Counted from the first letter of the stretch, positions 46,255 to 58,579 are shown. The stretch: 64,000 nt of DNA from Hyposmocoma kahamanoa (GCF_003589595.1 NW_020654810.1:18956608-19020607), one strand, 5' to 3'. A program made the numbers and translations. The notes: a model not told the origin generated them from the letters alone.

Positions 46255-46490
46255 GATGTTTTTACTACCATATTTTCTTTTGTGAAAATATTTCGCTAGT
46301 TTGATACAAAGATCGAACAAACACAAAGAAATATTTCTTCGATCCGACTGGACTCAAACCAGTATCTGTTGCCCCACTGTGGTTACTGCTAGAGTCAGAT
46401 TTGCGATTTTCTATGAGTGCTTGTTACAAATCTTTTGGATTTAAACGGTTTTTTTGTTGTAGTGCCAACTGTGATATACTTTATGACAGT
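46255..46490 (-). mobile_element. T2 SINE
   Basis: tttgatacaaagatcgaaca, and on the minus strand actggtttgagtccagtcgg (B-box-like), then cgattttctatgagtgcttg and tagtgccaactgtgatat, paralleling 26700-26870. Confidence 0.55.
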
Positions 46491-46725
46491 TATATAATTA
46501 TGTAATTTTACGATATGTTTTTCCATAATTTAAGCTATAATGATAATCAGTACATAGGGCGCACTATAAGTTTCCGGAACTGGCCACTTACATTAACAAT
46601 ATTTAAAATGTAATTACAACATTTGAAAATGGAACTCTTTGGCTGTAGAATACAGTTTATTTCATCTGACTGTCACTTGTTTTTACATTGTGGCGTCATT
46701 TTAGAAATTCGTTGTCTACATCACC

Positions 46726-47900
46726 ATGGATTTAACTCGTGAAAATTTTCGTAGTATGATTTTCTACGACTTTAGGTGTAAATTAACGGCTCAGCGGAGC
46801 TTCGCTCGGCTTCAAACTGCTTTTGGCGATGAAGCACCATGCACGAGGACTATTTATAGCTGGTTTGCAAAATTGAAATGCGGTCGTGTGAATCTCAGTG
46901 ACGAATTTCGTGATGGTCGCCCGTCCACTGCTGTGAACAACAAAAACATCGATGCTGTGCGCCGTACGATCAAAACAGACAGGCATGTGACATATCATGA
47001 GATTCGGGCATCTTTCGGCATAGACATGAGTTAAATATAATTAATATTACAGAAACATTTGGGTGTGAAAAAGATGTGCTCTCGGTGGATCCCACACAAA
47101 TTGACTGAAGCCAAAAAAACGGATCGCGTCACTTGTGTGGTGCAATGCCATGCTTACCAGATTCAACGAAGGGGCATCAAATTTGATGTGGGACATAGTA
47201 ACAGGTGACGAAACATGGATTTATAGTTACGATCCCAAAATAAAGCAGCAATCGAGCGTATGGGTCTTTCGAGATGAGCCGAAACCAACCAAAGTGGCGC
47301 GCGTGCAAAGTGCCTCTAAACGAATGGTTTCTTCTTTTTTAATAAGACTGGACACGTGGCTACTGTTGCTTTGGAGAATCCTTGTACCGTGAATAGTGAT
47401 TGGTATATGACCATTTGTTTGCCGGAAGTTATTGACAAACTCCGTAAAAATATCCGTAAACGCCGTATCATCTTGCACCACGATAATGCCAGTTCTCACA
47501 CGGCTAGACAAACAAATGAATTTTTGTTTAATTAAATTTTTATTGAATTGATATTCAATTATTTTTTGTGAAATTACTCCACTAGTTTGTTATAATTTTA
47601 TTATTAATACAAAGATCGAATTTTTGTTTGTTGAATTGTTGTTGAATAATAACGTTGACCCATCCCATGAGCCATCCCACGTACTGTCCCGACCTGGCAT
47701 CTTGTGACTTTTATTTATTTCCAAAAATTAAGAACCAGTTACGCGGTCAACGCTTTTCATCACCTGAAGAGGCTGTCGAAGAGTATGAAAAATATGTTTC
47801 AGAGATTGTCACGGAGGAGTGGCATAAATGTTTTCAAAATTGGTTCATTCGTATGAAAAAGTGCATTAATGCTAACGGAGAATATTTTGAGAAACAATAA
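46726..47900 (+). pseudogene. Mariner transposase remnant (subfamily 2)
   Basis: ATG at 46726; MDLTRENFRSMIFYDFRCKL and helix-turn-helix words (YSWFAKLKCGRVNLSDEF) to a stop at 47032. Then VTGDETWIYSYD (first Asp) at about 47205, LHHDNASSHT around 47475, and YCPDLASCDFYLFP at 47680-47720 (third Asp). Broken by stops and frameshifts near 47035, 47130 and 47340, and by the insertion at 47530. It cannot make a transposase. Confidence 0.88.
47530..47629 (-). mobile_element. T2 SINE 3' piece inserted in mariner, with target-site duplication
   Basis: The 88-bp insert 47530-47617 matches 26601-26680. gaatttttgttt is present at 47518-47529 and again at 47618-47629. Removing insert plus one copy restores the mariner reading NEFLFVELLLNNN, so the join is exact. 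Confidence 0.85.
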
Positions 47901-47968
47901 ATTCGTTTCTGACCATTTATAATATTTTTTTCTTATTCAATCCGGAAACTTATAGTGCGCCTCACGTA

Positions 47969-50559
47969 AATTATAATATATTATACATTTTACTTTCGCT
48001 AGCAACTACGAAAGGATCTATAAATTGTATTTAGCTTTAATTGCCCGACATTGCAATTGAAGAGTAAAAACGGATTTCGTTCAAACACGGAGTCAAATTC
48101 TTTCCTTTGTGATGAACAACTCACGACTCACATACATTCAATTATTTTGTCGGTTAGAAAATGGGTATTTCTTGAATTACTACAAATTTCTCTAGTAAAA
48201 TGAAGCCCTCCCTGGTCTTGTCGAATAGCCCAAGGACTTTGAAAAGAATACTTCACACTTCCCAGAAATTCAACACTACAATTGTTTTAAAACTTTATTG
48301 CGTGAAAAGAAAGCAAGTTGTTGTAAAGTTTGCTTGGCTTCGCATTTTACAACTGCAGGGATTAAATTTTCACAGTGGCTTGAGAAAAGGAGAAAATATT
48401 ATAGAAAATACGAAATGATACCAGAATCAACAAACATGGTTAAATATGACATTACAACTTTATCAACTTTATGAATAAGGGAAAAAAAAGCAGTGGTATC
48501 GTAATGGCTTTACCTACCAATGATGATGATGAATTAGAATAACAAAGCACTTGTAATTTTATAATACACTAGTATTGACACGAAATTTAGACACCCAAAT
48601 ACTAGCAACTAATAATATTTAAAAAACTAATTTATAATACTTAGTAATTACATTTAGGAGAGTGTGCGCAGGAAGTTTACGATTTCACCCACACAGTTCT
48701 TCCTTCGGTCTACTAGAAAATTCGGAACTCGTCAATATGTCAACGACTTAACGACCTATTCGCACGAAACCTTTTGCTTCATCCTCCTGATGCGGAAAAC
48801 GAATGAATGTAATAGGCTTTCCTGAAAGCTATAATTTGGAGCTATTTCAAGCTATAGTGAATAAACATTTACTAGATAAACGCGTTTCGGCTATTTTACA
48901 TAAAAACAAGGTAAAATAAACCACTGCTACACTAAAGGACAAAGGGGAGTCTTTATTATTCATATAGATGTACGCTATCATTTTGTATGGGAGAAAATTG
49001 CAGCCAAACAAATCTCTGTAATTTAAATAAAGACTGAAGATTTGTAACTGATGTACAGACGAAAGCATTGCCTCGTTTAAATCATCAAAGCAATAGGTTT
49101 GTGTTCAGGAAAGATTGTTAAAAATAGTTGAATATAGATCAAACAAACAAAAAAAACAAAGCAAACTCCTGATGTAATGTTAATAGCAGTGTTGAATCAC
49201 TATTGCAAGTTTCTATTGATTGATATGTTGTTCATTTTGTTTTATTGTGATGGTTTGTTCTAGAGTTAGAGTTATAAATTAAATACCTTTATTAGTCAAG
49301 CTATGGTTTTCTATTCCTTTCAACAACGCAATTTTCAGCCAGGCTCTCCCCAGTGCCCATAACGTCCCTCGATAAATGAAAACAGTACCTATATAGTACC
49401 ACTGTCTGTCAGCTAACAATGCCGTTCGAGTGTTGAACGTGTGGATTACATCGCAAACAACGTGAGAGCACGCTACTCAAGTAACTTAATGACTCGATAC
49501 GAGGAACATTCGCTACCTAAATCAAATAGGCTTTTACGGAAGGTTCGTATCGACCATAAAACATTGATTATAAAACGCTCTCTTGAACGAACATTGTATG
49601 TCGACGACTTCAGAAATATTGCAAGATTTTACATGGAATTTTGGTATTGTAAAATATTAATCCGACTTAAATGTCAGAAATTATGTATCAAACAATACAG
49701 TAATTCAAAAAATCTAATTGTTCAAAATCTATAATTACACCAAAACTACTTTAGGTTAGGTTTAATTTGATATGATATTTTTTTAATTTTTAATATGATA
49801 TGATGTAAAATTGAATGATTTGAAAATACGTAAGAGGTTTTACCTAATTGCAAAAGAAGTGATTGAAATACTTATCGGGTACAATAACACAATATAAACA
49901 AACTTGTACTATTTTTTTCCAAGACTAAATATGAAGGGTTTTCAACTTATAAGCGGATAGTGATTGCAGATGATAAATATTCTATCGACTATTATTATAG
50001 ATTTCCCTTACACAATAAATTGCTGAAAGTAAATTAAGATTCATAAAACCTACAAGACTGTACAATAAAAACAGACGTCACTTTGAAACAATAAGATCGT
50101 GCCTTTGTGCGCTACGAATTGATTCGATACAATGGACCTACTCCAAAAATATTAGAAAAAAGGGACAGTACTAACGTCAAAACATTCATTATTTATCTCT
50201 TTTCACAATTTACCGACAGAATTGCCAACAACTACAGGGCTATTTGAAATTTCATTAAAATTGGCCACCCTGCAAACGGTGTTTTATTTTGACTTGATAA
50301 AAATAGTATTACCCAACTTAACTAAACCTCTAAAACGATTTTATTATTCCTCTAGGTCAGATAGACCATTCATTTATTCAGGTGGGTAAGGGCTGTGAGA
50401 AGAAGTGGAAATTTTGGGAAATTTACCCATTCGTTAAATATAATTTCGGTATTTTGAACCAAGGCATTTTAATGTTTGATTTTAGAATTTTCGATATTCG
50501 GACGTTTACCTGACCATCGGTTCAGGAACACACAAATCCGGAAAGAGAGTGAGAATCTG
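47969..50559. other. No gene recognised
   Basis: AT-rich. The frames at 48200-48418, 48847-49068 and 49441-49734 have no recognisable protein, no repeat match in this window and no convincing splice context. Confidence 0.45.
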
Positions 50560-50870
50560 ATGGACGTAGTCAAAGTGGCAGCTAGCAGAAAATAGAAGTA
50601 AGCAGGCCATATTTGACGTAGACTATACCACAGATGACGGAAAAGGGTGCTTGAATGGTGATCCAGAGAAGGGTACCGAAACAAAGTTTGTGGCGCGCTG
50701 GATTGATACCCACTTTGACAAATATCAGTCAAAGTAGATATGAAACATTTGATGAGGAAGGTACAAAACCTGAAAGAATGACTTGTCATGGAAGAAACCT
50801 ACATTCAGCATTGGGTGGATGGCGACTGGAAAATAAGAATTAATATTATTTATTTAGTTATTTTCCTATT
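50560..50870 (+). pseudogene. LINE polymerase C-terminal remnant (RTE-like)
   Basis: The plus strand reads, across stops, VAASRK, AGHI, RKRVLEW, REGYRN and later a tryptophan-rich end (HGRNLHSALGGWRLENKN). This is the AGHI ... VLEW ... P-RRWxD pattern of RTE-type LINE tails. aataaa follows at 50872. Many stops. Confidence 0.55.
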
Positions 50871-51316
50871 GAAATAAACCTATACTGTTATAACCATTTT
50901 ACGTGGTAACAATTGCTTCTTTGCCTCAAATTCAGCTAAATTCCGTAATCATTTGAATTCGGTTGGTCTCAAGAACCGCTTACCGTAACTATTACGATTC
51001 ACCAACACAGGATTATTAGCATAGAAGGCACAACCAATAAGAGCGCAGATGTTGACCGTCTAAAACAATCGACGGTGTCTGATATGAATTCATATTGCAG
51101 TTATCCCTAGTAATGAGCCCCGCGCCGTTATTCCGTCCGTACTGGATAACATTCTGCCAATAGCGAGCTTACTATGAAATGGAATGAAGTTGAATGCTAC
51201 GATTGCAATGCGCGTAATGTTTGCTCTATGTTGTTGTTTAGGTTCATAGTTCTGTGTTTTTTTCATATTCTTTGAACAGCTGAAGCTTGTTATGAAATTA
51301 AAATACGTTATAGATT

Positions 51317-51547
51317 AAGTGAAAGAGTTCATCCAGGGAAGTACTGCCACCTCACCTATTTCTACCGCCAAGCGGTAATTTGAGCATTACTGCATTCCGG
51401 TTTTGAAGAGGAAGGGTGCTGGTGAAATTACTGGCACATGGGACTTGTCTACTTATGTCTCAGGGTGACGGGCGTAGTGGCAGTGCCCTTTAAATATTTG
51501 CTATTAAAAGCTCTGAGAGACATTGGTACTGTTATTATAAAAAAATA
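51317..51547 (+). mobile_element. S1 retroposon with a 3' internal deletion
   Basis: aagtgaaagagttcatccag to gctctgagagacattgg, then directly gttattataaaaaaat: the gacaggcg...cgtcact block is missing but the A-tail is kept. Confidence 0.7.
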
Positions 51548-52229
51548 AGATTAATTCATTTAGGCATTTAAGCTATCAAATTCTTTAGCTGATGATTTTT
51601 TATAAGCTTAAAAAAAAGAGTGGTCGGAGAACTGTGGGAGGATGGTTATGGGTCAGTAAAGAGGTCAGCAATACGAATTATCGTAGCATCATGTAACAAT
51701 GATTTTAAAATTTTTGAGCTACGTACGTTCGTGAACATATTGTAGCAATACCACTCGCTATAAGAAAACATCGTTATGAAACCAGCAAGTCGAAGAAGGT
51801 TTACAATCTTTAGAAAAAGTGAAGTCTTGGCTTGATGCTATAGGATAACACCATCCACAAATAAACTGAAATACGTTGCTACGTCACAGTCAATCTACAT
51901 ACTTCACATTATTGCATGTGGGTTGCTCAGTAGAGAGCTAAGCCCATCGTTCAACACACAAATCAGAAAGTAGTTAAATGCTTGTTGGAAACAACACACA
52001 TCTTCTAAAAGCTAAGGGAATATGATGTTCAGCGATGTACTAGTAAGAATCTACTAAAGTGTATGTAATTTTCAATCAACACCAAACTCAACAACAAACA
52101 ACAGTTTCGACATGTTCCCCATACCAGCTAACAAACAAAATCTGCTTCTACGGATGAAGACGATGATGTCAATATGATCGATTGTCTTCATACGATGTGC
52201 CAGAAAGCTATATCAATTAATTACCTTTC
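51548..52229. other. No gene recognised
   Basis: No exon-like stretch or shared repeat seen. Confidence 0.45.
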
Positions 52230-52672
52230 TTATGATGTCAAATAACGGGATGCGCCTGGTAGTAAGCGACACGTCCACCCATAACAATTTCAGTCACGCT
52301 GAGACATAATCTCACAATTCCCATGTGCCTGTAATTTCACTAATATGCTTCAAAACTAGAACACAGTAATGTAAGTAAGCATTACTGCTTGGCGGCAGAA
52401 ATAGATATGGTAGCAGTACAACCTCTATTAATTGCTTGGTGTTTAGTATGCACTCCGCCTGCCGGTCTGATGCAGCAAGCGAATAGCTTTAAGATGAAGC
52501 CTAAAAATCAGCAATGCTGAGTCAACATCCTTTTTGTCCACATTACTGTTCTTTTGTTTTAATTGTTTGGTTGTGTTTGTTTACGTGGTTTGTGGATAAA
52601 GAAATGTCTTTTTATCTATTATTTATTTATTACTTCCCTAAACGAACTCTTTCACGTGTAGCTCTACTGCTA
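52230..52672 (-). mobile_element. S1 retroposon split by a ~210-bp insertion
   Basis: Unit from aataacgggatgcgcctgg to ggtagcagtac (52420), resumed at 52631 with acttccctaaacgaactctt and ending ctctactgctatt. Confidence 0.7.
52421..52630. mobile_element. Unknown ~210-bp insertion inside S1
   Basis: Contains ccgcctgccggtctgatgca and ttgtttacgtggtttgtgga, ending in ttatctattatttatttatt. The tail-like end suggests a retroposed short element. No second copy in the window. Confidence 0.45.
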
Positions 52673-52838
52673 TTAATTTTACAAAATGATGGACTGCATT
52701 TACAATACGTTTTAACATTAATAATATTACTATTCATTTAAGGGGCAGTGTGTAGGTACGCTTCTATAATAAGATTTCGGTTGATGTTCAAAATTTGCCA
52801 TTTACGAGATTTAAAACTAGTGAAACAAAAACTTTATA

Positions 52839-54036
52839 CGTGGGTGCATTATAAGTTTCCGGAATGAATAAGAAAAAATACGGTTAGAAAAAAATTTATT
52901 GTTTCTCAAAACATTCTCCGTTAGTGTTAATGCACTTTTTCATACGAATGAACCAATTTTGAAAACTTTTGTGCCACTCCTCCGTGACAATCTCTGAAAC
53001 ATATTTTTCATACTCTTCGACAGCCTCTTCAGATGATGAAACGCGTTGACCGCGTAACTGGTTTTTAATTTTTAGGAAATAAATAAAAGTCACAAGGTGC
53101 CAGGTCGGGATTGTACGCGGGATGGCTCATAAGGTCAACGTTGTTCACCTTCAAAAATTAATTTGTCTATCGTGGTGCAAGATGATATAGCATTTACGGT
53201 TATTTTTACGCAGTTTGTTAATGACTTCCGGCAAACAAATGGTCATGGACTAATCACTATTCACGGTACAACGATTCTCCAAAGTCCAGTTTTATCAAAA
53301 AAAGAAGCAATCATCCGCTTAGGGGCACTTTGCACGCGCGCCACTTTTCGGCTTATCTCGAAAAACCATATGCTCGATTGCTGCTTTGTTTTGGGATCGT
53401 GACTATAAATCCATGTTTCGTCACCTGTTGCTATGTCCCACACCAAATTTGACGCCCCTTCATTGAATCTGTTAAGCATGGCATTGCACCAAGTGACGCG
53501 ATCCCTTTTTTTAGCCTCAATCAATTTGTGTGGGATCCACCGAGAGCACAGCTTTTTCACACCCAAATGTTTGTGTAGTATTGATTGTATTTAATTCATG
53601 TCTATGCCTAGAGATGCCCGAACCTCATGGTATGTCACATGCCTGTCTGTTTTGTTGATCACAGCAGTGGACGGGCGACCATCACGAAATTCGTCACTGA
53701 GATTCACACGACCGCGTTTGAATTCTGCAAACCAGCTATAAATAGTCGTCTTGCATGGTGCTTCATCGCCAAAAGCAGTTTGAAGCCGAAGGAAGCTCCG
53801 CTGAGCTGTTAAATTACAGTTAAAGTCGTAGAAAATCATACTATTTTCACGAGTTAAATCCAAGGTGATGTAGATAACGAATTTCTAAAATGACGCCACA
53901 ATGTAAAAACAAGTGACAGTCAAGTGAAACAAACTGTATTCTACAGCCAAAGAGTTCCATTTTCAAATGTTGTAATTACTTTTTAAACATTGTTTATGTA
54001 AGTGGCCAGCTCCGGAAACTCATAGTGCGCCCTATG
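52839..54036 (-). mobile_element. Mariner, second subfamily, minus-strand copy
   Basis: Ends cgtgggtgcattataagttt ccgga at the left and (inverted) catagggcgcactatgagtt tccgga at the right. TA at 52837-52838 and 54037-54038. 1198 bp because of internal deletions. Same subfamily as 46553-47966, opposite orientation. Confidence 0.9.
52896..53863 (-). pseudogene. Mariner transposase remnant (subfamily 2)
   Basis: The start codon has decayed to TTG (53863-53861) in an otherwise matching context. Then TRENSMIFYDFNCNL, YSWFAEFKRGRVNLSDEF and ATGDETWIYSHD (first Asp). The region after LHHD lacks about 20 bp relative to the other copy, and the C-terminal part is ...KNQLRGQRVSSSEEAVEEYE to the stop at 52896. 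Frameshifts near 53570, 53260 and 53095. Confidence 0.88.
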
Positions 54037-54038
54037 TA

Positions 54039-54768
54039 TTTTTTTATTTTTTTTATTTTTTTTATTGTGACTCGGTAAAATGACTGCACCGCGCCTGATG
54101 GAAAGTGCGAATACAGTCCAGAGATGAGAGTAACGGATGGAAAACACAAATATCTTCACTCCGTCACTATCATTTTGCCGGTCTGGCCAAATGCTTCTTC
54201 ACACTACGTTTGAAGGACCCGATGTTATAGAGGGGAGGGAATACATGCGCCGGGAGTTGGTTCCACAATTTGATGGTTCGGCATAAGAACGAATTGCCAA
54301 ACTTTTTAGTGCGGGACGGTATTGAACTGACCGTCCAACTGTGGCAACGCAGTCCGGCACGGGTGGTCCGCTGATGGAAAGGAGAGGAAGGGATAAGGTT
54401 GAATAACTCTTCAGAGCACTCACCGTGGTACAGGCGATAGAATACGCTAAGAGACGCTATATCTCTGCGAAGCTGTAACGACTCCGCATGCTCAGTTACA
54501 TGAGGATTGTTGACAACACGGAAGGCGTAGCGCTGCAGTCCATCTAGGGTATCGAGCAAGTACTTGGCAGAGCCGTCCCAAAGGTGCGAACAGTACTCCA
54601 TGCTGCTTCGGACCTGAGCTTTATACAACAGGTATCGCAGCTCTGGAGTAAAAAATCGGTGCACCTTGTTCAGGATGCCAAGCTTGCGCGACGCGGTACA
54701 GATGACGCTCTCGATATAGTCTTTGCTGCTCATGTCCTTCCGGATGCTCATCCCCAGCAGGCTGAGCT
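54039..54768 (-). pseudogene. 5'-truncated LINE: polymerase C-terminus plus 3' UTR
   Basis: The minus frame to 54170 (about 190 residues, open) reads SLLGMSIRKD, RKLGILNKVHRFFTPELRYL, RSSMEYCSHLWDGSA, LRRDIASLSVFYRLYHGECS and SVKKHLARPAK. This is the region after the reverse-transcriptase core in Jockey/CR1-type LINEs, with no catalytic motif present. After the stop come ~100 bp of UTR and an A-rich tail that appears as the T-rich run at 54039-54067. The tail begins directly at the TA next to the mariner end. The 5' edge is followed by a tangled repeat of ctatactaggttatac (54769-54815). Confidence 0.8.
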
Positions 54769-55109
54769 ATACTAGGTTATACTATACTATGAGCTATACT
54801 ATACTAGGTTATACAGCTTTTGTGTACTTGATGACAAAAATCTGTGGTAGTGAACCGTTTAGCTCTTGCAGATAGTCTCGATCTAAAATGTTGTAAATTA
54901 ATTAAATATTGTAAATGATAATGTAAAAAAATAAATGTATTCAAATGTATATTTACAAAAAGCAATCCCTAGAGTTTCTTTCTCATTCACCTCAGGGAAA
55001 TCTGCGTTATGAATGAGCAGTAGAATTGTATCAATATGACGATTTTAAGTGTAATAAAAATTATTTGAGTTTGAATAATAATGGTATAGTTGTCTGGAAG
55101 ACAACTATA

Positions 55110-55260
55110 CCCATGACCTGGACTCAACATAGGAAATATACTGTACTATTTGTACCAGAGCAACGGAATTTACCCTGGGGTCCAGAACCAATTTCGAAAA
55201 GAGCATTTTACAAATTGATCCTGTCTGGAATCGAACTCGGAAAGCAACATAGATGGAAAA
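55110..55260 (-). mobile_element. T3 SINE, diverged
   Basis: ccagagcaacggaatttacc, gtccagaaccaatttcg, and on the minus strand tccgagttcgattccagac (B box). Confidence 0.5.
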
Positions 55261-55446
55261 AAATATAAAATTCAACGGTTTGGAATCGGATTAGCGTTAG
55301 TGCTAACTCTAAACTCTCTTTAGAAATATACAATAATAAACCTATTCCCAAGAAGGAAAGAGTAAAGGATTTATATTCTATACGCATCAAACACTTTAAA
55401 AAACTCTTAAAAAGCTCATATGCATATACTTGCAGTTGATTACTGA

Positions 55447-55560
55447 TAATAATAATAATAATAATAACGCACACATTCATAGCCCCGCACTAGGGAAACC
55501 CTGTATCGCAGGTGCCATGATGTGTGTTCATGTTTCACAGCCACAAATTACACTCTAAAA
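55447..55560 (-). mobile_element. T1 SINE, 3' half
   Basis: (AAT)n at 55447-55467, then cacattcatagccccgcact, aaaccctgtatcgcaggtgc and ccacaaattacactc, matching 29555-29640 and the T1 body. The tRNA head is absent. Confidence 0.6.
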
Positions 55561-56775
55561 TTTTAAAAGAAAAAGAAAAAGATTTTTTCGTTATTTTTGA
55601 TAATTTGTTTTAAAATTGACTTATAAAAAATTTTTGCTATTGCCACCTCAGGATTAATGACTTGTTGTGGTTTATTACTATAATTCCCAACAACAATAAC
55701 AACAAGCACAACAGCAATAGTTTTCAACGACAAAAAATTTTGGTGTCATTTTCGCAAAAACTATGATCATGTCGGTTGTCACGATATTGCTTAACAGCAT
55801 CCAATTGTATGAACTCTTAGAGCTAAACTATATTTCGCCTAAGATACATTTCAGGAAGGTGCGCAGTATAAATACTGCTTTCCGGGATATCATAATTGAA
55901 ATCTCATGCGTAAACCAGATGTTGTTTTTCGATACCCCAACGTAGGTACTCATGTTACTTCTTATCTCAACGCTGCATAATGATCGTTAAAATTTGAAAT
56001 GTGAATATCTAAACGAAAAGCTAATGTAGCCATTTTACGTTATCGTACACTACAAGGAGGCACCTGCCCCATCAGCATTTAAGGGAAGTTTCAGATACTC
56101 GACATAAACATATTGGAATAATAATCCATCCGCACTAAAACTAGTATAATAAGATTAGTATAGTAACTGGTAGACAAACGTAGCAGCACATACAAGCCGA
56201 TGTGTGCACGCCTCCGACAGCGTTGCCGTTTTTATGCAAATACTGTTCCATATAGTCATTAGTCCTGGCGGAAAACCAGTGCCTAGACATATGCTCAATC
56301 AGCAACCTGTCACCTCAATGAAAAACATTTTATTTTCTGTCATATTAGTGTATAAAGAATTTCTCTATCTAAAAATTCGCTTCAAAATTGCAATTTCAAC
56401 AATCTCAGCGCATAATACGCCTGGCTAGTCTAAAATTTCGAGACGAATTTATTCCGTGGCGAAATTTAGCTTTTTCACGTGTCGGTACAGTGCGAGACAT
56501 AAATTGGAACGCCGCAGTGTGACACATGTTGTCGGCGTCGCATTTAAATTTCATCAAAGAAGAGCATCCCCTTGCTTCGTAAATTGTATTTTCCGCAAAA
56601 ATCGGTATGACGACTTCCGTTTTCGATATGTCACGTTTCATTACCTGTATTCCTTAAGGTTTTCTTTCTTTCGGATATAAAAAATAATAACTTTAACTGA
56701 ATGCCCTTCAGCTCGAGTTACTACTTTTCAGCCCAAGTTACTATTTTTCAGCTGAAAGTATTATTCATATTATTA
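55561..56775. other. No gene recognised
   Basis: Short overlapping frames on both strands (56204-56680) with no recognisable protein. Confidence 0.45.
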
Positions 56776-57010
56776 GGATATCAAGTGCCTGGATGGCCTA
56801 GTCGTGCTTTCGATGTTAAAGCACCAACACGCCTATCCGTAACAGTTGCAATGCCACTTAGAGATTTAAATAGCAAAGGCCTGAGGAGCATTGCTTTTTC
56901 GCCCGTTACCCTGAAATGTAAAAATTCCCACGTGTCTGTAGTTTTACCAGTACCCTTACCCTTTAAACCCTGAAAACAGCAACGCCCACGTTACTGTACA
57001 GTAAGTACAG
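56776..57010 (-). mobile_element. S1 retroposon, diverged
   Basis: ggcctagtcgtgctttcgat, cacgcctatccgtaacagtt, caatgccacttagagattt, ccagtacccttaccctttaa. Point changes throughout; probably older than most copies. Confidence 0.6.
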
Positions 57011-57082
57011 TAATTAAAGAAGACCACAGTCATTTACTTGCAACTAAACTCACACACATCTCATCAAAAAGCATCAATGTAT

Positions 57083-57390
57083 TTAAGCGACTTCAAAAAT
57101 AGGAGGAGGTTCTCAATTCGAATGTATGTTTTTTTTATTATATATGTAATATAATATATCGTGTACGATAACTCCGGTATTTGTGAAGCGATTTTGATAA
57201 TTCTTTTTTGTTGGAAAGAGGGTACCTCGGTAGTAATCCCATTTAAATTTGGAGAAAATATTCCACCTCCAAGGTTGACAAACCTGGAGATGAATCCGAT
57301 TTCGCGCACTTTTCGGTAACAGATTTTAATAAAACTTGGCAAATAGATGCAATTCCACAAACTTTTGAGGTCGGCTTTTTAGTACTCTAT
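57083..57390 (+). repeat. R2r repeat
   Basis: cgacttcaaaaataggagga, gataactccggtatttgtga, ttgttggaaagagggtacct, cttttgaggtcggctttttag. Confidence 0.65.
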
Positions 57391-57719
57391 ACTACTAAGA
57401 TTATCATATAAGTTCTAGTCTGCTAAGAGTAATCTTAATTGACTGATATTGTAAACAAATAAGCAAATAAAATTATAAATTATTTTAACTGAATCGACGC
57501 CACAATGTGTACAATAGCGCCATATAGTAAAAAATTTAGTATACTATATAGTAATACTGTAATAGGCAAAAAATACATATTTTTACTTCTCATGCTCTAA
57601 ATATACGTCAATATAGCCTTACGTAGCGGGAGCAAAGTGCATCTTTTAATCCTTTTGAAGTAAAAAGTACCTAATTTTTTAATTTATTTCGAGTGAACAA
57701 ACTCAAAAAGCCAGGAAAG

Positions 57720-57930
57720 GGTAATTTTCAGGTAAGTTTTTTGTGCTCAATTTTGGTGACAATTTTTTTTTATTTAAATCTTTATAGAATATCACCAAGA
57801 GTATTTATTTAATATTCGAGTGTGGTAACCTGAAATATTCTTTAATATTTTACAATGATATATTCGAGTAATTAAATAATAAAAATTGTCATCAAAATTG
57901 AGTACAAAAAACATACCTGAAAATTACTGT
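57720..57930. mobile_element. Inverted-repeat element (MITE-like)
   Basis: gtaattttcaggtaagtttt ttgtgctcaattttggtgac (57721-57760) is inverted at 57886-57926 (gtcatcaaaattgagtacaa aaaacatacctgaaaattac): ~40-bp arms with few mismatches around a ~125-bp AT-rich centre. A single arm lies at 59628-59672. Confidence 0.55.
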
Positions 57931-58579
57931 AGTACGCTCGCTTTTACTTCCGTGTCTTTTCCGCATAGACAGTGGCGCCATATTATTTTCCCGCGTTAGT
58001 GCGTTTGTTGTATCTGTGTCTGGTTGGAAAAAAAATACTGCGAAAACTTCAGAATTTTGTTGTAGAGCAAAAACGATTGATTTTTTTCTCGCAATCGAAG
58101 TGAAAAGCAAAGTTTTAATCACGAGACTAAAAGGCAATATAAACCCTCAGAGTAATGGATACCCTCGCTAAAGTTCGGGTGTTTAACTACCCCTCCCTCA
58201 ATAAAAAATATACTATTAGAAAACCAAACCATAACAAAATCATTAGTAACACACTTGCAAAATACGTTATTACGTACTCGTATTTATTACAAACGTTTTA
58301 TTTATCTTCGCAAGCTTAAGTATTTTTGAAACAGTGTGCTTTGACCCAAACGTATTTTACTCTTAACGGGTTGCTATCCATAACAGATATCCTTGTGTGA
58401 GACAGAATTGAGTTTTAAAAACAGAAGGTTCCAAAAAAATGTTTTAGTAATAGTATTTCCCAGCGGACGCTCACGTGACGGTGCATGTCACCGACGATTT
58501 TCGTCTTCTTTTATTTGTAAGGTGTGAATTTCATAAAATTTTCTCGTATTTCTTGAGGTGAAGTAATTTTCCGCGGTAT
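57931..58579. other. No gene recognised
   Basis: Moderately GC-containing start (57930-58060) but only an 81-codon minus frame without recognisable product. Confidence 0.4.

Larger units (their letters stand above)
46553..47966 (+). mobile_element. Mariner, second subfamily, with a SINE piece inserted
   Basis: Ends catagggcgcactataagtt tccgga and (inverted 3') cgtgaggcgcactataagtt tccgga; TA at 46551-46552 and 47967-47968. The ends differ from those of the mariner at 39335. 1414 bp including ~100 bp added by the T2 insertion. Confidence 0.9.
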
